Assembly: GCF_900182595.1 (NCBI RefSeq)
Contig: NZ_FXTN01000010.1
Coordinates: forward strand, 62,001 to 126,000
Direction: 5' to 3'
DNA: 64,000 bases
DNA from: Pedobacter westerhofensis
Lineage (GTDB): Bacteria > Bacteroidota > Bacteroidia > Sphingobacteriales > Sphingobacteriaceae
The notes under the pieces were generated by a model. It saw nothing but the letters and a program-made list of their open reading frames with translations. It had not been told where the DNA came from and ran no database searches. Both the position numbers and the translations under genes were made by a program. Of the stretch, positions 50,703 to 60,397 are shown in pieces. Each line of letters starts with the position of its first letter. The first letter of the stretch is position 1.

Positions 50703-53022
50703 ACCCAGCTTACTTATATTCGGATGTTTAGTATGGGCTGCCTGCAGCAACACTAAATATCTGAAACCCGGTCAAAAATTGTACACGGGCGCTGAGGTTG
50801 TGATCAATCCTGATTCATCAGCAAAAATTGAAAATCAAAAAGATGTTAAAAGTGATCTTGAAGCTAAAGCAAGACCAAAACCCAACAAATCAATTTTTGG
50901 CTTGAGGCCAAAACTATATATCTACAACCTTGCCGGCGAACCTAAAAAGCCCAAAGGTTTTAAACACTGGCTGAGAACTAAAGTGGGCGAACCACCGGTA
51001 TTGCTCACAGAGGTGAAACTTAAAACGAATGATGCGGTGATGACCAGTTTCCTGATCAGTCAGGGATATCTGCAAAATGTGGTCACCGGTGATACTGTTA
51101 CCAAAGAGAAAACCGGTAAAGCCGTGTATACAGTAAATACCGGTATAAGATATAAGATCAAAAGTATTACTTTCCCCAAAGACACCGGCAACCTCACCAG
51201 GTTGATCAATGAGAACAAAGGAAATTCAGTGCTCAAAGTTGGCAATTACTATGACCTTGATGCGTTTAAAAATGAACGTATCCGGATAGATAATGATCTC
51301 AAAGAACACGGATACTTTTATTTCAGCCCTGATTATCTGATCCTGCAGGTGGACAGTACCATCGGTAAAAACCTTGTTGATATCACCGTTAAGGTGAAAG
51401 ACATTGCCCCCGATGCAGGATTGAAACCTTATACGATCAAGAACATCAATATCTATCCGAGTTACTCCCTGCGAAGAGACAGCGTACTCAGAAAGCTTAC
51501 TCCAATGGAATATCATGATTTCAGGATCTACGATAACCGCAATACATTTAAGCCGAGGGTTTTTGACCGACTGGTCTTCTTTAAAAAAGATGAGCTGTAT
51601 AACAGGACAGACCATAACCAGTCGCTCAACAGGATGGTAAATATCAACGCTTTTCAGGATGTAAGAGCAGAATTTTTACCACTGGACAGCTTTAAAAATG
51701 ACCAGCTTGACCTGAACATTTACCTGACGCCTTTGAAAAAGAATTCCCTGACCTTTGGCGTAACAGGAACCAGCAAATCCAATAACTTTGTGGGATCAGA
51801 AGTTAAAGTTACCCAGACTACCAGAAACTTATTCAGAGGTGCAGAACAATTGGATGTAAGTGTAAGCGGCGGGTTCGAAACGCAGGTGAGCGGGCAACAG
51901 ACACAAAACCTGAACTCCTACTCCTTCACTGCTGAAGGAAAACTAACCTTCCCGCAGTTTATCGTGCCTTTTTACAAACCCAGAAGTACAAACGCCTTTA
52001 TACCCAAAACCATTACCTCACTTTCTTATCAGCAGCTGAGCCGCGGATCACTGTACAAACTCAACTCATTTAAAGCAGAGTTTGGATACAACTGGAAAGA
52101 AAACAAATACAAGGAACATACTTTTAATCCAATATCTATCAATTACGTACAGCCAAACCTTCCCGCTGATTCAAACAGACGGAAGCGCCTGTTCGACTCT
52201 ATTCCCGGTCTGCGCTATACTCTGGAAAAACAGTTTATTATTGGAAGTAACTACAGTTTCACCTACACCAATCAGATGGAGGAGAATAGAAGGAATAACA
52301 TCTATTTCAACGGGAGCATAGAAACCGGCGGAAATGTTTGGGGTGCCTTTGTTCCAAAAGATAATGCAGGACAAAGATCCATCTTTAATGTCCCGCTAAC
52401 GCAGTTTGTAAGGCTGGAGACAGATTTAAGGGATTTCTATAAGATTACCCGTAATGTGACCTGGGCTAACCGCCTCAATCTGGGCTATGGTTATGCCTAT
52501 GGCAACAGCAGTTCACTTCCCTTCGTCCGCCAGTTTTTTGCCGGAGGAAGTAATGATATCCGTGCATTTCCAGCCAGAGCATTGGGCCCTGGAACGTACA
52601 AAGTTGATCCCAACCAGTCCTTTGCCGATCAGGGTGGTGATATCAAAGCCATGCTGAATACCGAACTCAGGTTCAAGCTGGTGAGCATTCTTTATGGTGC
52701 TGCCTTTGTTGATGCCGGAAATATCTGGCTGCGCAAGGAGGATTTGGGCACACCAGCAACCGGGACTGATGCGGCGATACCTGGAAGGCCGGGCTCCGGC
52801 TTTAAGTTAAGCAGGGCGCTGAGCGAGATGGCCGTTGGAACCGGCGCAGGCTTACGTGTTGACGCTACCATCTTTGTGATCCGTTTGGATGTAGCATTTC
52901 CGATCAGGAAACCTTACTTACCGGAAGGCGAGAGATGGGTACTGGATAAGGTGGCATTTGGAAGCAGTACCTGGAGAAGCGACAACTTAGTTTATAACAT
53001 CGGGATCGGGTATCCATTTTAA
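50686..53022 (+). CDS. tamL: TamL, lipidated Omp85/TamA-family outer-membrane protein
   Basis: The 778-residue protein starts with a lipoprotein signal MKKLIKPSLLIFGCLVWAAC (Cys20). POTRA-like segments follow (TVNTGIRYKIKSITFPKDTG), and the C-terminal half is the Omp85 (bacterial surface antigen) barrel, containing FVRQFFAGGSNDIRAFPARALGPG with the RxFP-type lid-lock motif seen as IRAFPAR. Lipidated TamA variants are named TamL in Bacteroidota and pair with TamB, as here. It begins 17 bases before the tamB stop and is followed by a BrkB gene 8 bases later. Confidence 0.9.
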   Translation: MKKLIKPSLLIFGCLVWAACSNTKYLKPGQKLYTGAEVVINPDSSAKIENQKDVKSDLEAKARPKPNKSIFGLRPKLYIYNLAGEPKKPKGFKHWLRTKVGEPPVLLTEVKLKTNDAVMTSFLISQGYLQNVVTGDTVTKEKTGKAVYTVNTGIRYKIKSITFPKDTGNLTRLINENKGNSVLKVGNYYDLDAFKNERIRIDNDLKEHGYFYFSPDYLILQVDSTIGKNLVDITVKVKDIAPDAGLKPYTIKNINIYPSYSLRRDSVLRKLTPMEYHDFRIYDNRNTFKPRVFDRLVFFKKDELYNRTDHNQSLNRMVNINAFQDVRAEFLPLDSFKNDQLDLNIYLTPLKKNSLTFGVTGTSKSNNFVGSEVKVTQTTRNLFRGAEQLDVSVSGGFETQVSGQQTQNLNSYSFTAEGKLTFPQFIVPFYKPRSTNAFIPKTITSLSYQQLSRGSLYKLNSFKAEFGYNWKENKYKEHTFNPISINYVQPNLPADSNRRKRLFDSIPGLRYTLEKQFIIGSNYSFTYTNQMEENRRNNIYFNGSIETGGNVWGAFVPKDNAGQRSIFNVPLTQFVRLETDLRDFYKITRNVTWANRLNLGYGYAYGNSSSLPFVRQFFAGGSNDIRAFPARALGPGTYKVDPNQSFADQGGDIKAMLNTELRFKLVSILYGAAFVDAGNIWLRKEDLGTPATGTDAAIPGRPGSGFKLSRALSEMAVGTGAGLRVDATIFVIRLDVAFPIRKPYLPEGERWVLDKVAFGSSTWRSDNLVYNIGIGYPF

Positions 53023-53030
53023 ACAACAGT

Positions 53031-54044
53031 ATGAAAGTAGTACATAAATTAAGACATTTCTTTATCGCACTGTATCACCTTTTTGTGGCAGCAGGAAAAG
53101 GATTTGTGGAAGACCGGATCACCAAACTAAGTGCAGCTCTCGCATATTATACCATCTTTGCACTTACACCACTCATCATTATTATCATTGCCGCAGCAAG
53201 TATATTTTTTAGTCACAAACTCAATCCCGGTACTGAATTATTTAGTCAGATCAGTGGGATGGTTGGACGGGATGCGGCAAAACAGCTGCAGGGATTTGTT
53301 GAAAACGCTAATCTTACGGGTAGAAGTACTATCGGGCTGATTATAGGTATTGTAACACTTATTATTGGTTCAACTGCGATATTTATCGAGATACAAGACA
53401 GCATAAATATCATATGGAAGGTAAAAGCCATACCTAAAACAGGATGGAAAAAAATGCTTATTAATCGTTTGCTTTCTTTTTCCCTGATTATTTCGATGGG
53501 CTTTCTACTCCTGGTGTCACTGGTAATCAACAGTGTTGTTGTAGCCATGGGTTCCAAACTTGGTTATGTACTGAATAATTCGAAATTTGGAGAAGCTATC
53601 CCTCTGGCCAGCGACACCACTACCCTGATCATTTACATACTTAACAATGCAATCACTATTGCAGCGGTTACAGCAGTTTTTACTACTATATTTAAAGTAC
53701 TGCCCGACGTAGACCTGAAGTGGAAATCGGCGATAATAGGGGCACTGTTTACTGCCTTGCTATTTAGTCTTGGCAAATATCTTATCGGTATCTATATTGA
53801 AAAAGGAAATCCGGGCTCCGCTTTTGGTGCTGCCAGCTCTATTATTGTGATTCTGTTGTGGATCTACTATACGTCGATTATCCTATATTTCGGCGCCGAA
53901 TTCACACAGGCCTATGCAGAAAAATATGATGGGGGGATCAGGCCAAGCAAATATGCAGTGCATACGCAGATCACCATTGTGGAAGAAAAAGTGGATGTTT
54001 TACCTCCGCAGCATCCTGAAGAAACAAAAGCAGAACCAGCCTAA
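53031..54044 (+). CDS. YihY/BrkB-family inner-membrane protein
   Basis: A 337-residue protein with about six membrane segments and the family N terminus RITKLSAALAYYTIFALTPLIIIIIAAAS. Also typical are the FIEIQDSINIIWKVK stretch and the GAFGAASSIIVILLWIYYTSIILYFGAEFTQ-like C-terminal helix pair. Its function is not established; the old RNase BN label is wrong for this family. The stop overlaps the convergent parE stop by three bases. Confidence 0.88.
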   Translation: MKVVHKLRHFFIALYHLFVAAGKGFVEDRITKLSAALAYYTIFALTPLIIIIIAAASIFFSHKLNPGTELFSQISGMVGRDAAKQLQGFVENANLTGRSTIGLIIGIVTLIIGSTAIFIEIQDSINIIWKVKAIPKTGWKKMLINRLLSFSLIISMGFLLLVSLVINSVVVAMGSKLGYVLNNSKFGEAIPLASDTTTLIIYILNNAITIAAVTAVFTTIFKVLPDVDLKWKSAIIGALFTALLFSLGKYLIGIYIEKGNPGSAFGAASSIIVILLWIYYTSIILYFGAEFTQAYAEKYDGGIRPSKYAVHTQITIVEEKVDVLPPQHPEETKAEPA

Positions 54045-55954
54045 GCTGATTCTGCAATTTCTACAATATCTTCAGAAACCGCAGCGGTAGCTGCTTCAGC
54101 ATCTGCAGACACTAACTCTTCGATCGTGTCTTTTTCGATTCTCAGGTTACGGATAATATGCTGCTGCCTGTCGGGCGTATTTTTGCCCATATAATATTCC
54201 AGCAGGTTTTTGATCGTCTGGTCTTTCAGGATCACAGGGTCAAGCCGGATATCTTTTCCAATAAACAATCCAAACTCATCAGGTGAGATCTCTCCCAACC
54301 CTTTAAACCTTGTGATCTCAGGCTTACTGCCCAGTTTAGTAATGGCATTTCTGCGTTCTTCATCACTGTAGCAATAGATCGTTTCCTTTTTATTACGCAC
54401 CCTGAACAATGGCGTTTGCAGGATATAAACGTGCCCTGCCCTCACCAGATCCGGGAAAAACTGCAAAAAGAAGGTCATCATCAGCAGCCTGATGTGCATA
54501 CCATCCACATCGGCATCGGTAGCGATCACAATATTGTTATAATGCAGCCCGTCAAGTCCGTCTTCAATATTCAGCGCATGCTGCAAAAGATTAAACTCCT
54601 CATTCTCGTACACCACCTTTTTGGTCAGCTCATAACAGTTCAGCGGTTTACCTTTCAGGCTAAAAACAGCCTGGCAATCCACATCCCTTGATTTGGTAAT
54701 TGAACCCGATGCAGAGTCTCCTTCGGTGATGAAAAGCGTAGTCTCATAACGCTTATCGTGGGTAGTATTAAAGTGGACCTTGCAGTCCCTTAATTTCTTA
54801 TTGTGCAGAGATGCTTTTTTTGCACGGTCGTTCGCCAGCTTTTTGATACCGGCAATATCTTTACGCTCACGCTCAGACTGCAGGATCCGTTTTAACAACG
54901 CATCAGCAACATCTGTATGTTTGTGCAGGTAATCATCCAGTTCCTTCTTTACAAAGTCATTGATAAACGTACGTACAGAGGGCCCTTCGGGACCCATGTT
55001 CTGAGAACCCAGCTTGGTTTTGGTCTGCGATTCAAATACAGGTTCCTGCACACGTACAGAGATCGCTGCAATGATCGAAGCCCTGATGTCAGAAGCTTCG
55101 TATTCTTTTTTGTAGAACTCACGGATGGTTTTTACCACGGCTTCCCTAAAGGCAGCCTGGTGTGTACCGCCCTGTGTAGTATGCTGTCCGTTCACAAAGG
55201 AATGGTAGTCCTCACCATATTGCTGCCCGTGGGTCATGGCGATCTCGATATCATTCCCTTTCAGGTGGATAATCGGATAGCGGATGTTTTCTACGTCGGC
55301 AACTTTATGCAAAAGGTCGTACAACCCGCGTTCAGAGAAATATTTCTGGTTATTGAAATTAACCGTTAGCCCTGTGTTCAGGAACACATAGTTCCAGATC
55401 ATGCTTTCTACAAAATCAGGGATATAGTGGTAATTTCTAAAGATACTCTCATCGGGATAAAAAGTAATGGCTGTACCATTACGCTGGGTAGTATCGATAA
55501 TAGGATGATCAACAACGATCTCTCCTTTTGAAAATTCTACTTTTTTTGTTTTGCCGTCACGATAAGACTGTACCATAAAGTTGGTAGAAAGCGCGTTTAC
55601 CGCCTTAGTACCCACTCCATTCAGCCCTACAGATTTCTGAAAGGCGTTACTGTCGTATTTACCGCCTGTATTGATCTTGGAAACACAGTCGATCACCTTT
55701 CCCAAAGGAATCCCCCGGCCATAATCACGTACATTTACTTTCGAATCAGAAACGGTAATATCGATTGTCCTGCCGGAACCCATTACAAACTCATCGATAG
55801 AGTTATCCATGATCTCCTTGAGCAACACGTAGATACCGTCATCCTGTGCAGAGCCATCACCTAACTTTCCGATATACATACCAGGACGCAACCTGATGTG
55901 TTCCTTCCAGTCGAGCGACCGTATACTGTCATCGTTATAAATAGGTTCTGCCAT
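54041..55954 (-). CDS. parE: DNA topoisomerase IV subunit B
   Basis: The 637-residue type IIA topoisomerase ATPase subunit has GHKL motifs (EIMDNSIDEFVMG, DYGRGIPLG, GLNGVGTKAVNALS), and the TOPRIM motifs EGDSASG and DADVDGMHIR. It is shorter than GyrB-type proteins with insertions and fits ParE. GyrB has EGDSAGG with Gly at the second position more often, while EGDSASG plus a nearby parC gene supports ParE. It provides ATP-driven strand passage with ParC encoded 9 kb away on the same strand. A TAnnTTTG box lies just upstream. Confidence 0.88.
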   Translation of the reverse strand: MAEPIYNDDSIRSLDWKEHIRLRPGMYIGKLGDGSAQDDGIYVLLKEIMDNSIDEFVMGSGRTIDITVSDSKVNVRDYGRGIPLGKVIDCVSKINTGGKYDSNAFQKSVGLNGVGTKAVNALSTNFMVQSYRDGKTKKVEFSKGEIVVDHPIIDTTQRNGTAITFYPDESIFRNYHYIPDFVESMIWNYVFLNTGLTVNFNNQKYFSERGLYDLLHKVADVENIRYPIIHLKGNDIEIAMTHGQQYGEDYHSFVNGQHTTQGGTHQAAFREAVVKTIREFYKKEYEASDIRASIIAAISVRVQEPVFESQTKTKLGSQNMGPEGPSVRTFINDFVKKELDDYLHKHTDVADALLKRILQSERERKDIAGIKKLANDRAKKASLHNKKLRDCKVHFNTTHDKRYETTLFITEGDSASGSITKSRDVDCQAVFSLKGKPLNCYELTKKVVYENEEFNLLQHALNIEDGLDGLHYNNIVIATDADVDGMHIRLLMMTFFLQFFPDLVRAGHVYILQTPLFRVRNKKETIYCYSDEERRNAITKLGSKPEITRFKGLGEISPDEFGLFIGKDIRLDPVILKDQTIKNLLEYYMGKNTPDRQQHIIRNLRIEKDTIEELVSADAEAATAAVSEDIVEIAESA

Positions 55955-55972
55955 AAATATCTAGAATATCTT

Positions 55973-55980
55973 CAAATTTA
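55973..55980 (-). promoter_or_regulatory. Candidate -7 element of parE
   Basis: On the minus strand the sequence is TAAATTTG, a full match to TAnnTTTG, 19 bases before the parE ATG; the leader would be about a dozen bases. The -33 element is not obvious. Confidence 0.4.
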
Positions 55981-56053
55981 GTGAAATATGCGTGTTTAAG
56001 GATATACAGTTTTCAACAAATGCACAATTTAGCTACAAACAGTAGCAAAATTG

Positions 56054-56749
56054 CTAAAAACCCCCTGCTCCATTTACGTCTGTACTCAAAATTTCACTCA
56101 TGTAATCCAAAAACGGGCGCATGTTCTGGTACACCCTAGCTGCCTCTTTTACAAAAGAAGGGCTTAGTACTTCTGCATCAGTAAACCTTTTAACCAGCAG
56201 AAACTGTTTGTAGCGCAGTAAGTCTATCGCCACGTGATTACGGTCAAAACCTTTCGGTGTGGTTTTTACCTGTTCACCTTTCAGGTTTCCAAAGGTATTA
56301 ATGAAAGGCTTGCTGCCAAGTATTTCTCTCAATGCGGCCGGATCTGCCGCAATTTCTTCACGGATACGCTTCAGATCCTGCGCATTCGGGTTCTGGAAGC
56401 CTCCGGCCATAAAGGTGTTTCCCGGTTCGATCCTAAAGTAATATCCTCCCCTGCGCTGCTTGCCCAGGCGGGAAAAATGCCCGTTGAAATAATGTTTGTA
56501 GGGAATTTTCTCTTTAGAGAACCTGGTATCCCGGTAAATGCGGCTGAGGCTTTTTTTTCCCGAGGCAGTTTCAATAACGTCCTGCGTGTTCAATTCAGCC
56601 AGCAGGGCGCCGGCAAAGCTTTCGATATATTCCTGCTGCTCAAGAAATTCATCTTTATGTTCATTAAACCATTCGCGGTTATTATTCGCTTTCAATGTTT
56701 TTAAAAACTCCAGGCTTGATGCCGGGATTTGTATTGCTGATTTTGACAT
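56054..56749 (-). CDS. DUF2461-family protein
   Basis: A 231-residue protein with the DUF2461 pattern: SSLEFLKTLKANNNREWFNEHKDEF, SLSRIYRDTRFSKEKIPYKHYF, and GGYYFRIEPGNTFMAGGFQNP. The biochemical function is unknown. It has no signal peptide and is soluble. It diverges from the oxidoreductase gene with an 83-base gap. Confidence 0.88.
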   Translation of the reverse strand: MSKSAIQIPASSLEFLKTLKANNNREWFNEHKDEFLEQQEYIESFAGALLAELNTQDVIETASGKKSLSRIYRDTRFSKEKIPYKHYFNGHFSRLGKQRRGGYYFRIEPGNTFMAGGFQNPNAQDLKRIREEIAADPAALREILGSKPFINTFGNLKGEQVKTTPKGFDRNHVAIDLLRYKQFLLVKRFTDAEVLSPSFVKEAARVYQNMRPFLDYMSEILSTDVNGAGGF

Positions 56750-56832
56750 ATGCTAATAATAACAATGAAATAGAATTTCTGCTTCATCTAAACCTATTTA
56801 TTTTCATAATTTAAGGCTTTTATTTCCAACTC

Positions 56833-57846
56833 ATGTCAAAACCAATCATAACCGGCCTGATGTCTTACGGCATGTCCGGAAAGATCTTCCACGCACCCTT
56901 TTTAGCAAGTAACCCCGGCTTTTTCTTTAAAGCGGTAGCAGAGCGTCATGAAAAAACCGCAGCGCTGAAATATCCCGGGCTTAAAAGTTATGACAGTATC
57001 GAAGAGCTGCTTGCTGATGATGAAATTGAACTGATTGTAGTAAATACCCCCAACTATACGCATTACGACTTTGCAGTACGGGCGTTGCATGCGGGGAAAC
57101 ATGTTTTGATTGAAAAGCCGGCAACAGTGACCTGCGCAGAAGCAAAGTCTTTGTTTGCCCTGGGGCGGGGTTTAAATTTAAAAGTGATGATTTATCAGAA
57201 CCGCAGGTATAACAGCGATTTTCTTTCTGTTAGAGATGTGATTGAAGGTGGTAAACTCGGAAAGCTCCTCGAAATACACTTTAGGATAGACCGTTATCGT
57301 ATGGCTATTGGTGGTAAACAGTTTAAAGAAAGCAAAGATGTACCGGGAAATGGGTTGATGTATGATCTGGGGTCCCATCTGATCGATGGGGCAATCAGTA
57401 TTTTAGGTAAACCACTGAGTTATACCAAAACAACTGCGGCGCACAGGCCGGGTTCAGAGGTAGATGATTACTTTCATTTTCATCTGAAATATCCTGCTCA
57501 GCTCAATGTATATCTCACATCCGGCCTCCTCATCGCTGAACCGGAAGCCGGATTTGTGGTACATGGCACATCAGGCAGTTTTTTAAAGATGCGTACAGAC
57601 ATTCAGGAGTCGCAGCTGATGAAGGACATGCTTCCGGACGAAAATGATTTTGGCATAGAAGCAGAGGGCAGCGAAGGAAAGCTGGTCACCATCAATGGAG
57701 ATGAAAAATCTGTTGAAGCATTGATAGCACCCAAAGGCGCGTATAACGAATTGTTCAATGTAGTACATCATACAATCCGCAGCAACACCCCCTTTCCAAT
57801 TACCGAAGAACAAATCATCTGGCAGCTGGAGATGCTGGAAACTTAA
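56833..57846 (+). CDS. Gfo/Idh/MocA-family oxidoreductase
   Basis: The 337-residue protein has an N-terminal NAD(P)-binding domain (PIITGLMSYGMSGKIFHAPFL), a NTPNYTHYDFAVRALHAGKHVLIEKPATVT block with the EKP lysine, and a C-terminal GFO_IDH_MocA_C-type domain (VPGNGLMYDLGSHLIDGA with the catalytic Asp/His pair). Likely substrates are sugars, sugar acids or inositols, but the specificity cannot be read. It stands apart from the sugar transporter gene 1.2 kb downstream. Confidence 0.9.
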   Translation: MSKPIITGLMSYGMSGKIFHAPFLASNPGFFFKAVAERHEKTAALKYPGLKSYDSIEELLADDEIELIVVNTPNYTHYDFAVRALHAGKHVLIEKPATVTCAEAKSLFALGRGLNLKVMIYQNRRYNSDFLSVRDVIEGGKLGKLLEIHFRIDRYRMAIGGKQFKESKDVPGNGLMYDLGSHLIDGAISILGKPLSYTKTTAAHRPGSEVDDYFHFHLKYPAQLNVYLTSGLLIAEPEAGFVVHGTSGSFLKMRTDIQESQLMKDMLPDENDFGIEAEGSEGKLVTINGDEKSVEALIAPKGAYNELFNVVHHTIRSNTPFPITEEQIIWQLEMLET

Positions 57847-57888
57847 ATACTTACAAATGAATTTATACAGCATCCTGAATGCGATACA

Positions 57889-58269
57889 CTAATTGTATTT
57901 AATATCAAGATCCCCTTCAGCATGGCTGGCCCTGAATACTATCTGATATTTTTCATTATTGCTGTTATCTAATCTGACAGAATCAAGAACAGCTCCATTT
58001 ATATTTCGCTGTATTACAGTTTTCGAATTACGCTTTATTTCCATGGAAATCTTACCTTTTTTCAGGTTTACGGTATATTTAAGGATAAACCCGCCCTTTC
58101 CATCTCTTTTTACCTGAAAGTCCTGTTTGCCGTTAAATTCTTCAAATGAGGCATAACTATGTCCTTTTGTATCTCCGCCCTGCCAGTGTTTTGTATAATT
58201 TGGAAACTGATAAAATGTTAAAAGTAAATACACGTAACTTCGAATAATGATAGTCAATAATAAATTCAT
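57889..58269 (-). CDS. Hypothetical protein
   Basis: I do not recognise this 126-residue protein. It begins with a hydrophobic segment (residues 2-20, MNLLLTIIIRSYVYLLLTFY) that may be a signal or an anchor. The rest is beta-rich and charged (FQVKRDGKGGFILKYTVNLKKGKISMEIKR, ending DLDIKYN), like a small secreted domain. Codon use resembles the neighbours. The coding call is moderate. It converges on the oxidoreductase gene; the 253 bases upstream show no other gene. Confidence 0.5.
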   Translation of the reverse strand: MNLLLTIIIRSYVYLLLTFYQFPNYTKHWQGGDTKGHSYASFEEFNGKQDFQVKRDGKGGFILKYTVNLKKGKISMEIKRNSKTVIQRNINGAVLDSVRLDNSNNEKYQIVFRASHAEGDLDIKYN

Positions 58270-58522
58270 GATCTTATTGTATGATTAGCAGGCCCATCCT
58301 GCTTGTTCCGTAGAGAGCTAATGATATGCCAGATCAAAATTTCCGCACAAATAACTATAAAACAACATTTTACGAATAACTAACTATAATGCCCCTGTTC
58401 AAAAACGAACGGTATGTCCAGTTGTGAACGGCCTGATATGTTAGATATAAAGATTGAATTCTATCCTTGGAAAATTCATTGTAAGTTGATTATATTCGAT
58501 TGTTCAACCAAATAATCAAGAT

Positions 58523-58951
58523 ATGCAACAAGTAATAAAAAACGGGATAACTGTGGAGAGCACCATCAATGCTCCTGTAGAAAAAGTATGGGAATATTGG
58601 AACAGACCGGAGCATATCACCAAATGGTGTGCTGCCTCGCCAGACTGGCATGCTCCATATGCCGACAATGATCTGCGCGAGGACGGCAGGTTCAAAACTA
58701 CGATGGCGGCAAAAGATGAAAGCTTTAGTTTCGACTTCTCAGGCATTTATACCATTGTTAAAGAAAATGAGCTGATCGCATACACACTGGATGACGGCAG
58801 AAAAGTAAGTATTGCTTTCAGCAGCACTGAGGAAGGAACCAAAGTGACGGAAACATTCGAACCTGAAGACACTAATCCCCTGGAAATGCAGCAGGGCGGA
58901 TGGCAGGCTATTCTCAACAACTTTAAGAAATATACAGAATCGGCCGTTTGA
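58523..58951 (+). CDS. SRPBCC/AHSA1-domain protein
   Basis: The 142-residue protein has the START-like pattern of Activator of Hsp90 ATPase homologs: VESTINAPVEKVWEYWNRPEHITKWCAASPDWHAPYADNDLREDGRF, then FDFSGIYTIVKENELIAYTLDDGRKVSIAF, and EGTKVTETFEPEDTNP with a final amphipathic helix. The family binds hydrophobic ligands; no ligand can be told. A weak promoter-like TATATTCG (58491-58498) is upstream. Confidence 0.88.
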   Translation: MQQVIKNGITVESTINAPVEKVWEYWNRPEHITKWCAASPDWHAPYADNDLREDGRFKTTMAAKDESFSFDFSGIYTIVKENELIAYTLDDGRKVSIAFSSTEEGTKVTETFEPEDTNPLEMQQGGWQAILNNFKKYTESAV

Positions 58952-58976
58952 TCCATTTTTTATTCATTTCCTTTGC

Positions 58977-58984
58977 TACTTTTG
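58977..58984 (+). promoter_or_regulatory. Probable -7 promoter element of the GPH transporter gene
   Basis: TACTTTTG matches TAnnTTTG fully and lies 24 bases before ATG 59009, in the 57-base gap after the SRPBCC gene. A TTTG at 58947-58950 is 26 bases upstream, too far for the usual spacing. Confidence 0.45.
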
Positions 58985-59008
58985 TATGTAAAAAAACATC
59001 CCTCCTGA

Positions 59009-60346
59009 ATGCCGATTAAAGAGCTGCCGTTACGAAAGGAAATTGCCTATGCAGCGGGTATGATGGGATGGAGCACAATGACAAATATCATTATTGTCAT
59101 GCTGCCTTACTTCTACCTGCCACCTAATAATTCGGGGCTTACACCGCTTGTTCCGCAATTACTGGTCTTCGGTGCTTTCAATATTCTTTCACTGATTGCT
59201 GCTTCAGGAAGGTTATTCGATGCTTTTTATGATCCCTTTATCGCTTCGGTAAGTGATGGGAGCGAAAATCCAAAAGGCAGAAGGATCCCGATTATGAGCT
59301 ATGCCATTCTTCCGGCAGTGCTCTTTTGCGCACTCGTTTTTCATCCGCTTTACATTGCCGAAACTACTTCAAATGCATGGTGGCTTACGCTGATGCTCAT
59401 CTGCTTTTTTATGTCGGTGACCACCTATATCATACCGTATAATGCCTTGCTGGCAGAAATGGCCCATACCCCGCAGAAAAAAGTGAAGCTCTCTACCTTT
59501 CAGCAGGTAGGTTTTGTGATGGGGATGATCATGTCTGCCTTAACCAACAACTTTGCAGATCTGATCCAGGACACATTTGATATCCCACAGCGGATGGAAG
59601 CCCTGCAATATACAATTTACGGACTGAGCATCTTCTCAGGCATTGCGATGGCCATTCCGGTGCTCTTTATCAAAGAGAAGAACTACAGCGAAGGCAAACC
59701 AACGCATGTGGCCCTGCTTCCTGCCATAAAAAGCACCTTCAGGAATAAGAACTTTAAATATTATCTGATATCTGACTTCTCTTATTATACTGCATTAAGT
59801 ATCATTTCAAGCGGATTGTTATATTTTGTTACTGTATTGTTGGGCCTGCCGGAATCTAACGGGGGCATGTTCATGGGCATCATGGTAGTGCTGTCGCTCC
59901 TGTTTTATCCCTTTATCAATTACGGTGCTAAAAGATTTGGCCGCAAAGCACTGGTGATCGCTGCCTTCGCAGTGCTGAGCCTGATCTTTGTGACCATTTA
60001 TTCTCTGGGCAGGCTGCCCTTTCATCCCAGGGTACAGATGTTTATTCTGGTTACTTTTGCCTCTTTCCCGCTGGCGGCACTGGGTATTCTGCCCAATGCG
60101 ATCCTGGCAGATATTGCACAAAAAGATACCGAAGAAACGGGTGAAAATCATGAAGGAATGTTCTTCGCGGTAAAATATCTGTTCGTAAAACTGGGTCAAA
60201 CGCTGGGCATTGCAGTATTTGCCATGCTCACAGTTTATGGAAAAGATCCCGGAAATGACTTCGGGCTTCGTTTAAACGGGGTTGTAGGCTTTGCCCTTTG
60301 CATTCTGGCCCTCCTGTTTTTCAGCCGGTTTAAAGAAGAGCAATAG
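59009..60346 (+). CDS. MFS transporter of the GPH (MelB-like) sugar:cation family
   Basis: A 445-residue protein with about twelve membrane helices. The N-terminal part has GRLFDAFYDPFIASVSDGS, the conserved Asp-rich stretch of glycoside-pentoside-hexuronide symporters, followed by RRIPIMSYAILPAV. A MelB-type internal loop and EENHEGMFFAVKYLFVKLGQTLG-like region lie near the C terminus. The family moves sugars, usually with H+ or Na+. The sugar is unknown and no sugar catabolism genes adjoin. Confidence 0.85.
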   Translation: MPIKELPLRKEIAYAAGMMGWSTMTNIIIVMLPYFYLPPNNSGLTPLVPQLLVFGAFNILSLIAASGRLFDAFYDPFIASVSDGSENPKGRRIPIMSYAILPAVLFCALVFHPLYIAETTSNAWWLTLMLICFFMSVTTYIIPYNALLAEMAHTPQKKVKLSTFQQVGFVMGMIMSALTNNFADLIQDTFDIPQRMEALQYTIYGLSIFSGIAMAIPVLFIKEKNYSEGKPTHVALLPAIKSTFRNKNFKYYLISDFSYYTALSIISSGLLYFVTVLLGLPESNGGMFMGIMVVLSLLFYPFINYGAKRFGRKALVIAAFAVLSLIFVTIYSLGRLPFHPRVQMFILVTFASFPLAALGILPNAILADIAQKDTEETGENHEGMFFAVKYLFVKLGQTLGIAVFAMLTVYGKDPGNDFGLRLNGVVGFALCILALLFFSRFKEEQ

Positions 60347-60362
60347 TTACAGAACTTATCCG

Positions 60363-60370
60363 TATCTTTG
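60363..60370 (+). promoter_or_regulatory. Probable -7 promoter element of the RNA helicase gene
   Basis: TATCTTTG matches TAnnTTTG exactly and lies 28 bases before the TTG start, preceded by CCG, a common context of Bacteroidota promoters. A clear -33 box is not visible. Confidence 0.5.
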
Positions 60371-60397
60371 TATCAAATTAATTAAAATACATACACA

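Noticed and set aside
58270..58522. Intergenic 253 bases before the SRPBCC gene
   Set aside because: I looked for a small gene, tRNA or repeat and found only a weak promoter-like sequence, so nothing is reported.
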